DNA of 64,000 bases from Halopseudomonas pelagia (GCF_009497895.1 NZ_CP033116.1:1426001-1490000); one strand, 5' to 3'. Numbered from the stretch's first letter, positions 54,582-63,260 are shown. Numbers and translations are program-made. The notes: generated from the letters alone by a model not told the origin.

Positions 54582-55544
54582 ATGTACGACATCATCGGTG
54601 ACATACACGGTCACGCAATACCGCTAAAAAAACTTTTGAGTAAAATGAATTACTCAGAAATTAATGGTGTGTGGCAGCACCCAGAGCGAACAGTTATTTT
54701 TCTTGGCGATTTTATTGATCGCGGCCCTGAGCAACTTGAAGTTATTAATATTGCGCGCTCAATGGTTGAAAGCGGTCACGCCCAGGCTGTAATGGCCAAC
54801 CACGAATTTAATGCAATAGCTTGGGCTACAGAACACGACGATAAGCCAGGCGAATATTTACGACCACATAGCGAAAAAAATAGAGACCAGCACAAAGAAT
54901 TTCTTAAGCAGGTTAATGAAGGTTCGAAAAAGCACCGAGAAATCATTGAGTGGTTTAAAACGCTTCCACTCTTCTTGGAGCTCGAAGATTTACGGGTAGT
55001 GCATGCCTGCTGGCATCCCTCCTCACTACAAACACTAAAAAAATATACAAATGAAAAAAACTGCATTCTTCCAAGCGCCTGGCCAGAATTAACCCGTAAA
55101 AGTTCGGCAGCTTATGAGGCGCTTGAAATTGTGCTTAAGGGCTTGGAAGTCACCTTACCAAACGGTCAGGACTTTGCCGATAAAGAGGGCCATCGACGCA
55201 CAGAAATACGCGTTAAGTGGTGGACGGAAGTGAAGGGCGCCACCTATAAACAGCTAGCGATAGGCTCTACTAAAGACGTCGAATGCATTCCGGATATACC
55301 TTTATCTGATGATGTCATCCCGGGTTATGAAAATGATAAACTACTATTCCTTGGGCACTATTGGATGAGCGGAAATCCAGAGCCCTTAAGTGAATATGTT
55401 GCTTGCTTGGATTATAGCATTGCTGCCAAACCACCTGAAAATAGTATAGATAACAGAAAGCTTTGCGCCTACCAATGGCATGGCGAAAATAAGTTAATGT
55501 TAGAGCGATATATTCATGTAGGACACGATTTAGATATCATTTAA
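54582..55544 (+). CDS. Metallophosphoesterase, PPP/ApaH-PrpE type
   Basis: A 320-residue calcineurin-like phosphoesterase. The metal motifs are DIHGH (D7, H9), GDFIDRG (D43, R47), NHE (N73, H74) and HACWH further on. This places it with PPP-type protein phosphatases and diadenosine-tetraphosphate hydrolases. GG-rich RBS AAAAGGAA precedes the start. The substrate (phosphoprotein or a nucleotide such as Ap4A) cannot be decided. It is AT-rich relative to the core genome. Confidence 0.85.
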   Translation: MYDIIGDIHGHAIPLKKLLSKMNYSEINGVWQHPERTVIFLGDFIDRGPEQLEVINIARSMVESGHAQAVMANHEFNAIAWATEHDDKPGEYLRPHSEKNRDQHKEFLKQVNEGSKKHREIIEWFKTLPLFLELEDLRVVHACWHPSSLQTLKKYTNEKNCILPSAWPELTRKSSAAYEALEIVLKGLEVTLPNGQDFADKEGHRRTEIRVKWWTEVKGATYKQLAIGSTKDVECIPDIPLSDDVIPGYENDKLLFLGHYWMSGNPEPLSEYVACLDYSIAAKPPENSIDNRKLCAYQWHGENKLMLERYIHVGHDLDII

Positions 55545-55569
55545 TTTAATTTAATTTAATTTAATTTAT
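55539..55569 (+). repeat. TTTAA tandem repeat
   Basis: About six tandem copies of a 5-bp unit (ATTTA/TTTAA) directly after the metallophosphatase stop codon, which it overlaps. A simple-sequence tract that could change length by slippage. Confidence 0.8.
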
Positions 55570-55604
55570 TCGCAAATGTATTCAATAAATTATTGGAGTC
55601 AACG

Positions 55605-55883
55605 TTGAGCAATAAATTTGAGAGCATCCCCATTGACGATGACACAAATATTTTGGTTCAGGTAGAGGCAAAGCTCGGGGATTATGAGATTCTTTACCAG
55701 AAATGGGCCTGGGAAAGTGTTGTAGCAGAAAGTTTTATATTCAAAACTGAAGATGTTTCAAACCTGAGCGAAAATGAGTTGGAAAAAACAGTCCGAGAAT
55801 CGCCCTTGGTAAAAACTGACTCAAAATTAACATTTTCTAAAACCGAATTGGGTTTTACGTTTGTAAACTTCAACTTTAATTAA
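55605..55883 (+). CDS. Small hypothetical protein
   Basis: Not recognised. A 92-residue acidic protein rich in alternating strands, starting MSNKFESIPIDDDTNI. The TTG at 55605 is chosen because GGAG lies seven bases upstream; another TTG four codons earlier overlaps that site. No membrane segment. It follows the TTTAA repeat. Confidence 0.5.
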   Translation: MSNKFESIPIDDDTNILVQVEAKLGDYEILYQKWAWESVVAESFIFKTEDVSNLSENELEKTVRESPLVKTDSKLTFSKTELGFTFVNFNFN

Positions 55884-55973
55884 AGATAAAATATTTAAAA
55901 GAAAATATTCCTAGGCAGGATATAATCTCCCTGGATTTTAGGGAGAACTTACATATTAGGTTGGCTTGTGGTC

Positions 55974-56333
55974 ATGAAGAAGAGTGAATATAGTTTTAGT
56001 GTAGATGGGGTTGGTTACTTTGTTCGGTTTTCGAATGACGGTCAACTTTCGTTTTTTACCACATATTCAATTTATGATCCTTTTGACAAATGGGGCGTTC
56101 ATCATGAAAGCTACAACGACTTGGGGTTTTCAGGAGTCAGTTCGTTGAAAGTTTTCCGTGAGGTTGAAAAAATCGCAGTGTCACATATAAAAAAACATAA
56201 AATGAATTATGTGTGGTTTACCTGTGTTCCTAGTAGATCTACCCTGTATGTTCGCCTTGCTAAGCACTTGTCTGAGTCTGTTGGGCTTGTAGTTAGCAAC
56301 GTGAACAATACCGAGTTCTATCTTTCCAAGTAA
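55974..56333 (+). CDS. Hypothetical protein
   Basis: Not recognised. A 119-residue protein starting MKKSEYSFSVDGVGYFVRFS, with a mixed alpha/beta pattern ending ESVGLVVSNVNNTEFYLSK. The layout, strand-strand then a helix FREVEKIAVSHIKKH and further strands, resembles an acyltransferase-like or immunity-type fold but there is no diagnostic motif. A GTG two codons earlier is an alternative start. Confidence 0.5.
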   Translation: MKKSEYSFSVDGVGYFVRFSNDGQLSFFTTYSIYDPFDKWGVHHESYNDLGFSGVSSLKVFREVEKIAVSHIKKHKMNYVWFTCVPSRSTLYVRLAKHLSESVGLVVSNVNNTEFYLSK

Positions 56334-56559
56334 TACAAACTTGGTGGTCTCAGGGTCCAACTGCAAAATATGAGATAAAGTGTTGTCATGAGACTGCCTA
56401 CCTCCGATCGGCATTCTAGGAGTGATTATAAAGCTTGCCGGTGGGTTTTACTGCATTTCTGCCCATTGAGTTCCTGTGCAAGAATTCTCTTGTAAATTGC
56501 TGATTAGTAACCAAGAGCACGCCTGCTGCCTGTGTAATATCGCATTGTAGTTTGAAAGT

Positions 56560-56769
56560 TCAGTATCTTTTTTCTTCGATCATTTTATTAATCCAAGCTG
56601 TAATTTCGTAACTGTCCCAACCTACGGAGCGAATGCCAATTTTAATGCAATTCGGAAATTTACCCAGCCCCATTAATTGGTATATCCATGATTTACTGAA
56701 GCCTGTTAGGTTGATGACTTCGGGTAACCGCAATATTCTTCTGGTTGGTACGTTATTTTTGTTCATCAT
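56560..56769 (-). CDS. AlpA family phage regulatory protein
   Basis: A 69-residue DNA-binding protein of the AlpA/MerR-like HTH family: RILRLPEVINLTGFSKSWIY followed by FPNCIKIGIRSVGWDSYEI. AlpA activates the integrase gene of the CP4-57 cryptic prophage in E. coli, and here the gene is beside the integrase on the same strand. AGAGGA lies just upstream of the ATG at 56769 (or 56766). An upstream in-frame extension is not conserved. Confidence 0.9.
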   Translation of the reverse strand: MMNKNNVPTRRILRLPEVINLTGFSKSWIYQLMGLGKFPNCIKIGIRSVGWDSYEITAWINKMIEEKRY

Positions 56770-56868
56770 TTTTTCCTCTAAAGTAGCCAGCTGTACTGAC
56801 TGCATTATTTAGTGGCTCCAGTTTTTGCTATTCGTGGAGTAGAGGAGGGTGTAAGGCTCGTACTAGAG

Positions 56869-57090
56869 CTATATATTAAGTATCTTTTCAATTACTAGGG
56901 TATTGGGGACCTTGCCTAAAAGGTATTCACTCCATTCGATCATTAGCCCAAACCGCCTAGCAAATAAATCACTTCGGCGATATGCAGCCTCAACACTATT
57001 GCCTAACGTATGTGCCAGGGCTTGCTCACAAACTTCTCTAGGATAGATTGTGTTTTCAGCTGCCCAATCGCGGAAGGTTGAACGGAATCC
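56869..57090 (-). pseudogene. Integrase, C-terminal fragment split by IS21
   Basis: The last 71 codons of the island integrase, from R343 of the intact numbering to the stop. It has the R of the HxxR motif (FRSTFRDW), H367 (ALAHTLG) and the nucleophile Y377 (EAAYRRSDL). It lacks a start of its own and is cut off from the N-terminal part (59729-60753) by the insertion sequence. Joining the two across the AATCC duplication gives a 413-residue protein with no frame change. Confidence 0.9.
57086..57090. repeat. Target-site duplication AATCC, left
   Basis: Copy of AATCC at the left edge of the IS21-family element, matched by 59729-59733. Confidence 0.9.
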
Positions 57091-57190
57091 TGCATATTCC
57101 GGCCCATCGTGACCGCCCATTCCGTTTGAACGTGACCGCCTGTTCCGGGCTAACGTGACCGCTCATTCCGTTTTATCGTGACCGATTTTG
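57091..57190 (+). repeat. Left end of IS21-family element with multiple repeats
   Basis: Four spaced copies of a GTGACCGnnnnTTCCG-type motif (near 57110, 57130, 57156 and 57178) follow the terminal repeat. They are probable transposase binding sites. Confidence 0.75.
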
Positions 57191-57320
57191 GGTGATATCC
57201 CGGAATCACCGGTCACGATGCCGGAATCGTCGGTCACGTTCCCCCGGAATCACTGCCAACACACTGGAATTCTTCAACTTAATCGCGCATACCGCTTCCT
57301 TTTTTCACGAGGAAGAGCGG

Positions 57321-58865
57321 ATGCCGGCTGCGAGGATTTCCATGCGACAGATCATCGAGGTCTTGCGCCTCAAATACGAAGCCGGTCTCAGTCACGAGCG
57401 CATTGCTCGTGCCTGCGGACTCTCCAAGGGCGTGGTCGGCAAGTACGTCAGCCTGGCCCAGGTTCAGGGCGTTACCTGGCCACTGCCGAAGGACCTGGAC
57501 AAGGTTCGGCTGTACGCGCTGCTGTTCCCGGCCAAGGCGCCACCGTCACGCTTTGCCGAGCCCGACTACTTCGAGGTTCATCAAGAGCTCAAGACCAAAG
57601 GCGTCACTCTGCAACTGCTCTGGGCCGAATACGTAGAACGCCACGGCGACAAGGCGTATCGCTACAGCCAGTACTGCCACCACTACCGGCTCTGGCGTGG
57701 CCGGCAGCGCCGCAGCATGCGACAGGTCCACCGGGCTGGCGAGAAGATCTTTATCGATTACTGCGGCCCTACTGTGCCGGTGGTGGACCGCTCTACCGGT
57801 GAGGTGCGCAAGGCCCAGGTCTTTGTGGCAGTGCTGGGCGCGTCCAGTTACACCTTCGCCGAGGCTACCTGGAGCCAGAGCCTTCCAGACTGGATCGCCT
57901 CCCACCAAAGGATGTTCAGGTTCTTTGGCGGGGTACCGGAACTGCTGGTTCCGGATAACCTCAAGGCGGCGGTGACCAAGGCGGACCGCTACAGTCCGAC
58001 GATCAACGAGACCTATGCTGAGCTGGCCTGCCATTACCAGACGGCGGTATTGCCAGCACGGCCCTACAAGCCCAAGGATAAGGCGAAGGCCGAGACGTCG
58101 GTGCTGTTGGTCGAGCGCTGGATCCTGGCCCGTTTACGGCATCAGATGTTCTTCTCCCTGGCCGAACTCAATGCCGCCATTGCAGCGTTGCTACCAGCCC
58201 TGAACCAGCGCCTGTTCCAGGGTCGAACCGAGAGCCGTCAGAGCCTGTTCGACGCACTTGATCGACCGGCACTGCGGCCTCTGCCAGTAGCGCCCTATAC
58301 CTACGCCGAATGGCGCAAGGCCAGGCCAGGCATCGACTACCACATCGAGGTCGACAAACGCCTGTACAGCGTACCTCACGCCTTGGTGGGGCTGGTTCTG
58401 GACGTACGGTTAACGGATACCGCCCTGGAGGTCATGCACAAGGGCCAGCGGGTGGCATTACATCCCCGCCACGGGAAGAGCCGCTTCGTAACCCTGACCG
58501 AACACATGCCCAAGGCGCATCAGGCCCACAAGGACTGGTCGCCGCAGCGCTTCCTCAACTGGGCCAAGGACATCGGCCCCGGCACGCTGGAGGTGGTGCA
58601 GAGCCAGCTCAAGGACCGCCCTCATCCAGAGCATGGCTACCGCGCTTGTTTGGGATTGCTGAGTCTCAGTCGGCGCTACAGCCGTGAACGCCTTGAACAA
58701 GCCTGTGCCCGGGCGCTGTCGATCAACTCGGCCAGCTACCAGAGCATCACCTCGATCCTGAAACAGGGGCTGGACCAGTTCCCGCTGCCTCTGGCCGACG
58801 ATGAGCGTGACCTGACCGACCTGCCGGCGCACACCAACGTTCGCGGCCCGCATTACTACCACTGA
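57321..58865 (+). CDS. istA: IS21 transposase IstA
   Basis: A 514-residue DDE transposase. The N-terminal HTH (ISMRQIIEVLRLKYEAGLSH) is followed by the catalytic core with IDYCGPTVPVVD and the Asp in LLVPDNLKAAV, and Glu in KAKAETSVLL. The start is ATG 57321, GAGGAA upstream; an earlier in-frame codon within the IS end is not conserved. istB follows 14 bases later. Confidence 0.94.
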   Translation: MPAARISMRQIIEVLRLKYEAGLSHERIARACGLSKGVVGKYVSLAQVQGVTWPLPKDLDKVRLYALLFPAKAPPSRFAEPDYFEVHQELKTKGVTLQLLWAEYVERHGDKAYRYSQYCHHYRLWRGRQRRSMRQVHRAGEKIFIDYCGPTVPVVDRSTGEVRKAQVFVAVLGASSYTFAEATWSQSLPDWIASHQRMFRFFGGVPELLVPDNLKAAVTKADRYSPTINETYAELACHYQTAVLPARPYKPKDKAKAETSVLLVERWILARLRHQMFFSLAELNAAIAALLPALNQRLFQGRTESRQSLFDALDRPALRPLPVAPYTYAEWRKARPGIDYHIEVDKRLYSVPHALVGLVLDVRLTDTALEVMHKGQRVALHPRHGKSRFVTLTEHMPKAHQAHKDWSPQRFLNWAKDIGPGTLEVVQSQLKDRPHPEHGYRACLGLLSLSRRYSRERLEQACARALSINSASYQSITSILKQGLDQFPLPLADDERDLTDLPAHTNVRGPHYYH

Positions 58866-58879
58866 TCCCGGAGAGACCT

Positions 58880-59635
58880 ATGCTGACTCACAACACACTC
58901 AACACCCTGCGCCACCTCAAGCTAACGGGCATGTGCGACGCCTTGGAACAGCAGCGGGCGCAGCCCGCAACCCATGACCTGGCGTTCGAGGAGCGCCTGG
59001 CCCTGCTGGTAGACCGGGAAGTGCTGCACCGGGAGAACCGTCGGCTGGACCGGCTACTGAAGGCTGCTCGCTTGCGCGTGCAGGCCTGCATCGAAGACAT
59101 CGACTATCGCCACCCGCGAGGGCTGGAACGTTCCCGTATGGCAGGCCTGGCCAGCTGTGACTGGATCGGTCAATCGCTGAATCTGTGTATCACCGGTCCC
59201 ACCGGCTGTGGCAAGACATGGCTGGCTTGCGCCCTGGGCAACCAGGCCTGCCGCCAAGGGCTATCCGTCCGCTACTTGCGGGTGCCACGGCTGTTCGAGC
59301 AAGTGCGGATCGCCCACGGCGATGGCAGCTACGCCCGCCTGATGACGCAGCTGTTGAAAACCGATCTGCTGATTCTAGATGACTGGGGCATGCAGAAGGT
59401 CAATGCCCAGCAACGACAGGATCTGATGGAGGTGATCGAGGACCGTCATGGACGTGGTTCAACGCTCATTGCCAGTCAGCTACCCACCGAACACTGGCAC
59501 GAGTACATCGGCTCCGCCACGCTCGCCGACGCCATCCTGGACCGGCTCCTGCACGGCGCCCACCGGCTCAATCTGAAGGGGGAATCACTGAGAAAGGCTA
59601 ACGCTCAAAACGCGGTATCGATTGACCCATCGTGA
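58880..59635 (+). CDS. istB: IS21 helper ATPase IstB
   Basis: A 251-residue AAA+ ATPase that directs IstA to its target. Walker A is ITGPTGCGKTWLA (about residue 108), Walker B LLILDDWGM. Located directly after istA with GGAGAG before the ATG. Confidence 0.95.
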   Translation: MLTHNTLNTLRHLKLTGMCDALEQQRAQPATHDLAFEERLALLVDREVLHRENRRLDRLLKAARLRVQACIEDIDYRHPRGLERSRMAGLASCDWIGQSLNLCITGPTGCGKTWLACALGNQACRQGLSVRYLRVPRLFEQVRIAHGDGSYARLMTQLLKTDLLILDDWGMQKVNAQQRQDLMEVIEDRHGRGSTLIASQLPTEHWHEYIGSATLADAILDRLLHGAHRLNLKGESLRKANAQNAVSIDPS

Positions 59636-59728
59636 CCGCTCAGAGTACAAAACCCGTTCCAGCGTGAAGGCCGTGTGCAAATCGGTCACGATCACCGGAA
59701 TGACCGGTCACGTTCGCCGGAATACGCA
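59636..59728 (+). repeat. Right end of IS21-family element
   Basis: Carries several copies of the subterminal CGTGACCG/CGGTCACG motif and the right terminal repeat GCCGGAATACGCA. Confidence 0.75.
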
Positions 59729-59733
59729 AATCC
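59729..59733. repeat. Target-site duplication AATCC, right
   Basis: Right copy of AATCC, identical to 57086-57090. Confidence 0.9.
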
Positions 59734-60753
59734 ATGTACTGTAATGTCATCTCTCTCTATTCGTCTCAATGCCATTGTCATTGCCATATTAGAAAGAGGT
59801 TTGTCTTTTGTGTTTCCAGGAAATATGTAATCTGACTCACGACGATTATTCATATTGATTAGCAGGTGCTCTAGATGAGGCACGATCGGTACACGGTGTA
59901 GCTTTCCCGCTTTCATACGATTCGAAGGAATAGTCCATATTCTTTCTTCCCAATCGATTTCATCCCAGCGTGCGTTTAGTACTTCAGAGGTTCTACAGGC
60001 GGTTAAAATCGTCATTAGTAGAGCTTGGAAGGATGGAGCTTCTCGTCCCTGAAGATCCAGTGCAATTGGCTGCATTTCATTCCAGGAAGCCGCTGAATGG
60101 TGATTAACTGGTGCTACCTTTGAACGTTTCGGTAAAAGCTTATCTAAATGTCCACGCCAACGAGCAGGGTTGGTCTCAAGAGGGCAGCCCAATGCTTTTG
60201 CAAAGTCTAGTACGAGTTCGATACGATTGCGGACACGACTGGCTGTTTCTGTTTTCGTGATCCAGATCGGGGAAAGTATCTCCATTAAATGGGATGTTTT
60301 TATTTCATTCGGGGCAAGCTGCCCAATTACTGGAAATGCATAGGAGTTCATGGTGTTGGCCCATTGACTTCTATGCTTATCATTCCGCCATGCGGGGCTG
60401 TGGTTGGTGATGTATTGCTCAGTGAGAGTCTTGAAAGACTGCTTGCGATGCATGCCTTCTGACAAAGCATCCTCAGCAATTGCATCGGCTTTAGCGCGTT
60501 CTTCGATAGGGTCCAAGCCCCTTTCTCTGAGTTGTCTGGCCAGGAAGGCTTGGTTCCGTGCAGAGGCCAAGCTGATTTCGGGAAAACTACCAAGGCCCAT
60601 GTCTCGACTTTTTCCTGAATTCTTGTACCTGAAGATCCAGCTACCACTGCCTTGTTTGCTTACCTTTAGGTAGAGTCCGCCGCCATCGGATGTGAGGCCG
60701 CGATCCCCGATTTTCATAATTTTTTCAATTTTTTTGATTGATAGCTTGCTCAT
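59729..60753 (-). pseudogene. P4-type tyrosine integrase, N-terminal fragment
   Basis: Codons 1-342 of the island integrase: the N-terminal DUF4102-like arm-binding domain (MSKLSIKKIE, LTSDGGGLYLKVSKQGSGSW), core-binding domain, and the first catalytic residue R254 (TACRTSEVLNARW) up to HGF, where the IS21 element enters. H340 of the HxxR motif remains here but its R and the catalytic Y are in the other fragment. The reading frame continues into the IS and stops after about 12 residues. GGAGGAAG precedes the ATG at 60753. The product cannot catalyse recombination. Confidence 0.92.
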
Positions 60754-60776
60754 AAATTTACTTCCTCCAAAGTGAT

Positions 60777-60818
60777 CCTTTCCTTTCCTTTCCTTTCCTT
60801 TCCTTTCCTTTCCTTTCC
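60777..60818 (+). repeat. CCTTT tandem repeat upstream of integrase
   Basis: Eight tandem copies of a 5-bp CCTTT unit in the 5' leader of the integrase gene, 24 bp upstream of its start codon. A length-variable microsatellite that could affect expression. Confidence 0.85.
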
Positions 60819-60819
60819 C

Positions 60820-60851
60820 AGCCCATACCCAGCCCATACCCAGGCCCATAC
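60820..60851 (+). repeat. AGCCCATAC repeats at the right end (candidate arm sites)
   Basis: Three direct copies, AGCCCATAC at 60820-60828 and 60831-60839 and AGGCCCATAC at 60842-60851, spaced about 11 bp. They match the pair at 37611-37631. Confidence 0.6.
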
Positions 60852-60971
60852 TTTGGGACGAGTTCTCGGTAGACTCAGCAGGACGTCTATGGACGAACGA
60901 ACAAGGAAAACGCGCTCGCAGCGCGCTAATAGTGTGCTTCACAGGTTATTTATGGACTTGGATATAGAGGA

Positions 60972-60985
60972 CTCTCTCTCCGCCA
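60972..60985 (+). repeat. attR core of the island
   Basis: CTCTCTCTCCGCCA, identical to the tRNA-Ser 3' end. It marks the right boundary; the DNA beyond is host sequence including the original tRNA terminator. Confidence 0.9.
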
Positions 60986-61194
60986 GACAAATGAAAAAGC
61001 CCCAGCGCAAGCTGGGGCTTTTTCATTTGTGCGGTGAAAAGACGGACGAGACCCCTCACGGTTCAACGAGCCTGCGCCAGCAGGCGAAGAACGGTGTCGC
61101 AAAGCTACAACGGTGGGATTGCCGGTCCAGCCCGAAGAGGTGAGGCGCCCCGCGCCGAGTAATCCCTCTCGTACTTCAGGCCCCAGCTTAACGC
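60986..61194. other. Host sequence right of the island
   Basis: After attR and the displaced terminator there are about 165 bases with no gene before the acyltransferase stop codon. Nothing further is recognised. Confidence 0.4.
60993..61028 (+). terminator. Displaced host terminator of tRNA-Ser
   Basis: AAAAAGCCCCAG-CGCAAG-CTGGGGCTTTTT just after attR. It would have ended tRNA-Ser transcription before the island integrated. Confidence 0.8.
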
Positions 61195-63129
61195 TCAATT
61201 ATCCCCTGGCTTTTTAACCCCCCCCAATGGGCTCCCAAACCGCTCAACATACTCCCGACCAATCTCTGTCGATCCCACATAGTTAAGATGATTCTCGTCC
61301 CGATACAGAGGGATACCGTTCAATACCGTCTGGCAGCGGAGCTGGTCGCAGATGACTTTTCTCGGGTCTATCCAATTGATATCAGGAAAGCGCTGTTGCG
61401 CGGCTTCTTTGAAGCGCAGGAAGTTGCTCATTTTGAGCCGGGCGTCTGCGGCGTCGATGGAGCAATCGTCCATATTCTTCAACAGGCATTCCGCATACGA
61501 GGAGGAGGGCAACTCAGGCACATCTTCGATTACAACGACGTTATGGCCCTGGGCGTCGAGCCAGGCCAGGGTGTCAATGAAGTAGGTCTGATACAACTCG
61601 TTCTGCAAATACGAGTTCCACCATGCATTGACGTACACGGTCATCGGGCGTTGCTGCAGATAATTGGCCAAGGCAGTGTTGCGCTCGACCTTCTCCGGAT
61701 CCACGAATGCGGCCACGGAGTGTTCCGGTATTACGAAGGGGGTGGAGGCCCGGGTTACCACCAGCAAGGACTGCTCATCACCGATGAGCTGCTCCACAAA
61801 GCCAAGCAGGGCGATGGCGTGGGAGTCACCAATCAATATGCTGTCTGGCTGGCCGTCTTGCGGCTCGGCACCGAACAGGCAGGCTTCGCTTGTGTTGAAT
61901 TGCGCAGGCGCGCCCTTGAAGCAGCGCTTGTACAGGTCGGCAGCGTTGTTCTGGGAAATGATGCGATAAAGTTCGCGACGGTCTTCAGGAATTCGAAAGC
62001 TCAGGTCATCGGCTATGCGGATGGTCGACTGGATAGCCCAGATGATCAGAGCCGGGGCCAGGATGAATATCAGAAAGGATTTTTTCAAGTTCCACGGGCG
62101 GTGACGATAGCGGTTCTCCACAAAGCGGAAGCTTAGCCATGACAGCACCACGACAATGCCGATCAGCAGCAGACGGTTGCTCCAGGTGAGCTCGATCAAC
62201 TGATAATGCAGCAGCGCCACGGGCGGCCAGTGCCATAAATACAGGGAATAGGAAATGCCTCCCAGAAAAACCATGACTGGCAGGCTGAGTAGGCGAGCAG
62301 TGAGAGTCCGGCTCTGGTGCAATCCGGCGTAGATCACCAGCGCGGTGCCCAGCGTAGGCCACAGGGCGTTGTAGCCGGGAAAATGGTCATGCTTGGTGAG
62401 CACTATCGCGGTTACGCAGATCATCGCCAGGCCGAGCGCCGCGAGCAGCTCGGCACTGAGCCGTCCGAGGACTGGAAGCTGACGGCTGAACAGCGCTACG
62501 CCGGTGCCCAGCATGAATTCAAACAGCCTGGCCGGCAGCAGGTAGTAGGCGGCGGCTGGATAGGCGTCAGCCAGATACACCGACAGCGCGAAAGTGGCGA
62601 CCAGCGTAATGCGGAAAGGCCAGTGCCCATTACGGCCCTTACCAAATCGGTAGGCCAGGTACAGCGCCAGCGGCCATATCAGGTAGAACTGCTCCTCAAC
62701 CGCCAAGGACCATGTGTGCAACAGCGACAGCGAGCGGCTTTCCGGGGCGAAGTACTGAGAGAGCTCCTGAAAATAATAAATGTTGCTCAAGCCAAACAGA
62801 GACGCCAGCCAACTCTTGGCAAACAGGTAGTAGGCATCGCCAAGGTAGAAGGGCGAGATCATCACGAAGGTGACGCTGGACACTACCAGAAACAGGGGCA
62901 CCAGCCGACGGATGCGACGGGCGTAGAAGTCCCGGAAACTGAAGGCCGCCTTCTCGAAGTTGCGTTGCAGCAGCTGGGTGATGACGTAGCCAGAGATGAC
63001 GAAGAACACATCCACGCCGATAAAGCCGCCGCTGATTCCCGGAACTTCGTAGTGGTAGAGAATCACCAGGACGACGGCCAGTGCGCGTAAGCCTTCGATA
63101 TCAGCGCGGTAGCCCGGAGCGATCTTCAA
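61195..63129 (-). CDS. Acyltransferase 3 / SGNH O-acetyltransferase (OafA/YrhL-like)
   Basis: A 644-residue inner-membrane protein. The N-terminal acyltransferase-3 domain (about 1-345) has about ten helices, with YRADIEGLRALAVVLVILYH and the conserved GFIGVDVFFVISGYVIT and the loop SLLHTWSLAVEEQFY. The C-terminal periplasmic SGNH domain begins near 400 with ILIGDSHAIAL and ends with DENHLNYVG, giving Ser and Asp-x-x-His catalytic residues. Such proteins O-acetylate LPS O-antigen, peptidoglycan or exopolysaccharide. No polysaccharide genes are adjacent, so the target is unknown. Confidence 0.92.
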   Translation of the reverse strand: MKIAPGYRADIEGLRALAVVLVILYHYEVPGISGGFIGVDVFFVISGYVITQLLQRNFEKAAFSFRDFYARRIRRLVPLFLVVSSVTFVMISPFYLGDAYYLFAKSWLASLFGLSNIYYFQELSQYFAPESRSLSLLHTWSLAVEEQFYLIWPLALYLAYRFGKGRNGHWPFRITLVATFALSVYLADAYPAAAYYLLPARLFEFMLGTGVALFSRQLPVLGRLSAELLAALGLAMICVTAIVLTKHDHFPGYNALWPTLGTALVIYAGLHQSRTLTARLLSLPVMVFLGGISYSLYLWHWPPVALLHYQLIELTWSNRLLLIGIVVVLSWLSFRFVENRYRHRPWNLKKSFLIFILAPALIIWAIQSTIRIADDLSFRIPEDRRELYRIISQNNAADLYKRCFKGAPAQFNTSEACLFGAEPQDGQPDSILIGDSHAIALLGFVEQLIGDEQSLLVVTRASTPFVIPEHSVAAFVDPEKVERNTALANYLQQRPMTVYVNAWWNSYLQNELYQTYFIDTLAWLDAQGHNVVVIEDVPELPSSSYAECLLKNMDDCSIDAADARLKMSNFLRFKEAAQQRFPDINWIDPRKVICDQLRCQTVLNGIPLYRDENHLNYVGSTEIGREYVERFGSPLGGVKKPGDN

Positions 63130-63260
63130 GTCAATTCCCCTAGAATGTGCAGACCGGGGGAGATTATATGGGCTAGGCCAGCGCAGACAAGCTGTTTGCA
63201 GCAGGTGTGGCTCTGATTAGGCCGGCCACCGCCGGGCGGCGGGTGGCAAGCCGAGCGCGC

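Larger units (their letters stand above)
57091..59728 (+). mobile_element. IS21-family insertion sequence (istA-istB)
   Basis: A complete 2638-bp element with terminal inverted repeats TGC(A/G)TATTCCGGC, a 5-bp AATCC target duplication, and multiple internal subterminal repeats of the form GTGACCG...ATTCCG at both ends, as usual for IS21. It carries istA and istB. It has inserted in the integrase gene between the codons of F342 and R343. Confidence 0.95.
37544..60985. mobile_element. Genomic island in tRNA-Ser(GGA), about 23.4 kb
   Basis: The island is bounded by 14-base direct repeats, CTCTCTCTCCGCCA, at the 3' end of the tRNA (37544-37557) and at 60972-60985. A P4-type integrase gene (now split by an IS) lies beside the right end, with an AlpA-like regulator further in and a YfjJ/inovirus-Gp2-like HUH protein near the left end. 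This is the gene set of CP4-57/P4-like satellite islands. The cargo includes an integron cassette array, two insertion sequences, a serine resolvase, a type I restriction-modification system with WYL regulator, and small unknown genes. Many of its genes are AT-richer than the flanking chromosome. Confidence 0.92.

Noticed and set aside
55539..55569. TTTAA repeats as a CRISPR or origin iteron array
   Set aside because: Units are contiguous 5-mers without spacers; a simple microsatellite.
57192..57320. Earlier start for istA
   Set aside because: The extra 43 codons lie in the repetitive IS end, have no ribosome site and are not conserved; ATG 57321 has GAGGAA upstream.
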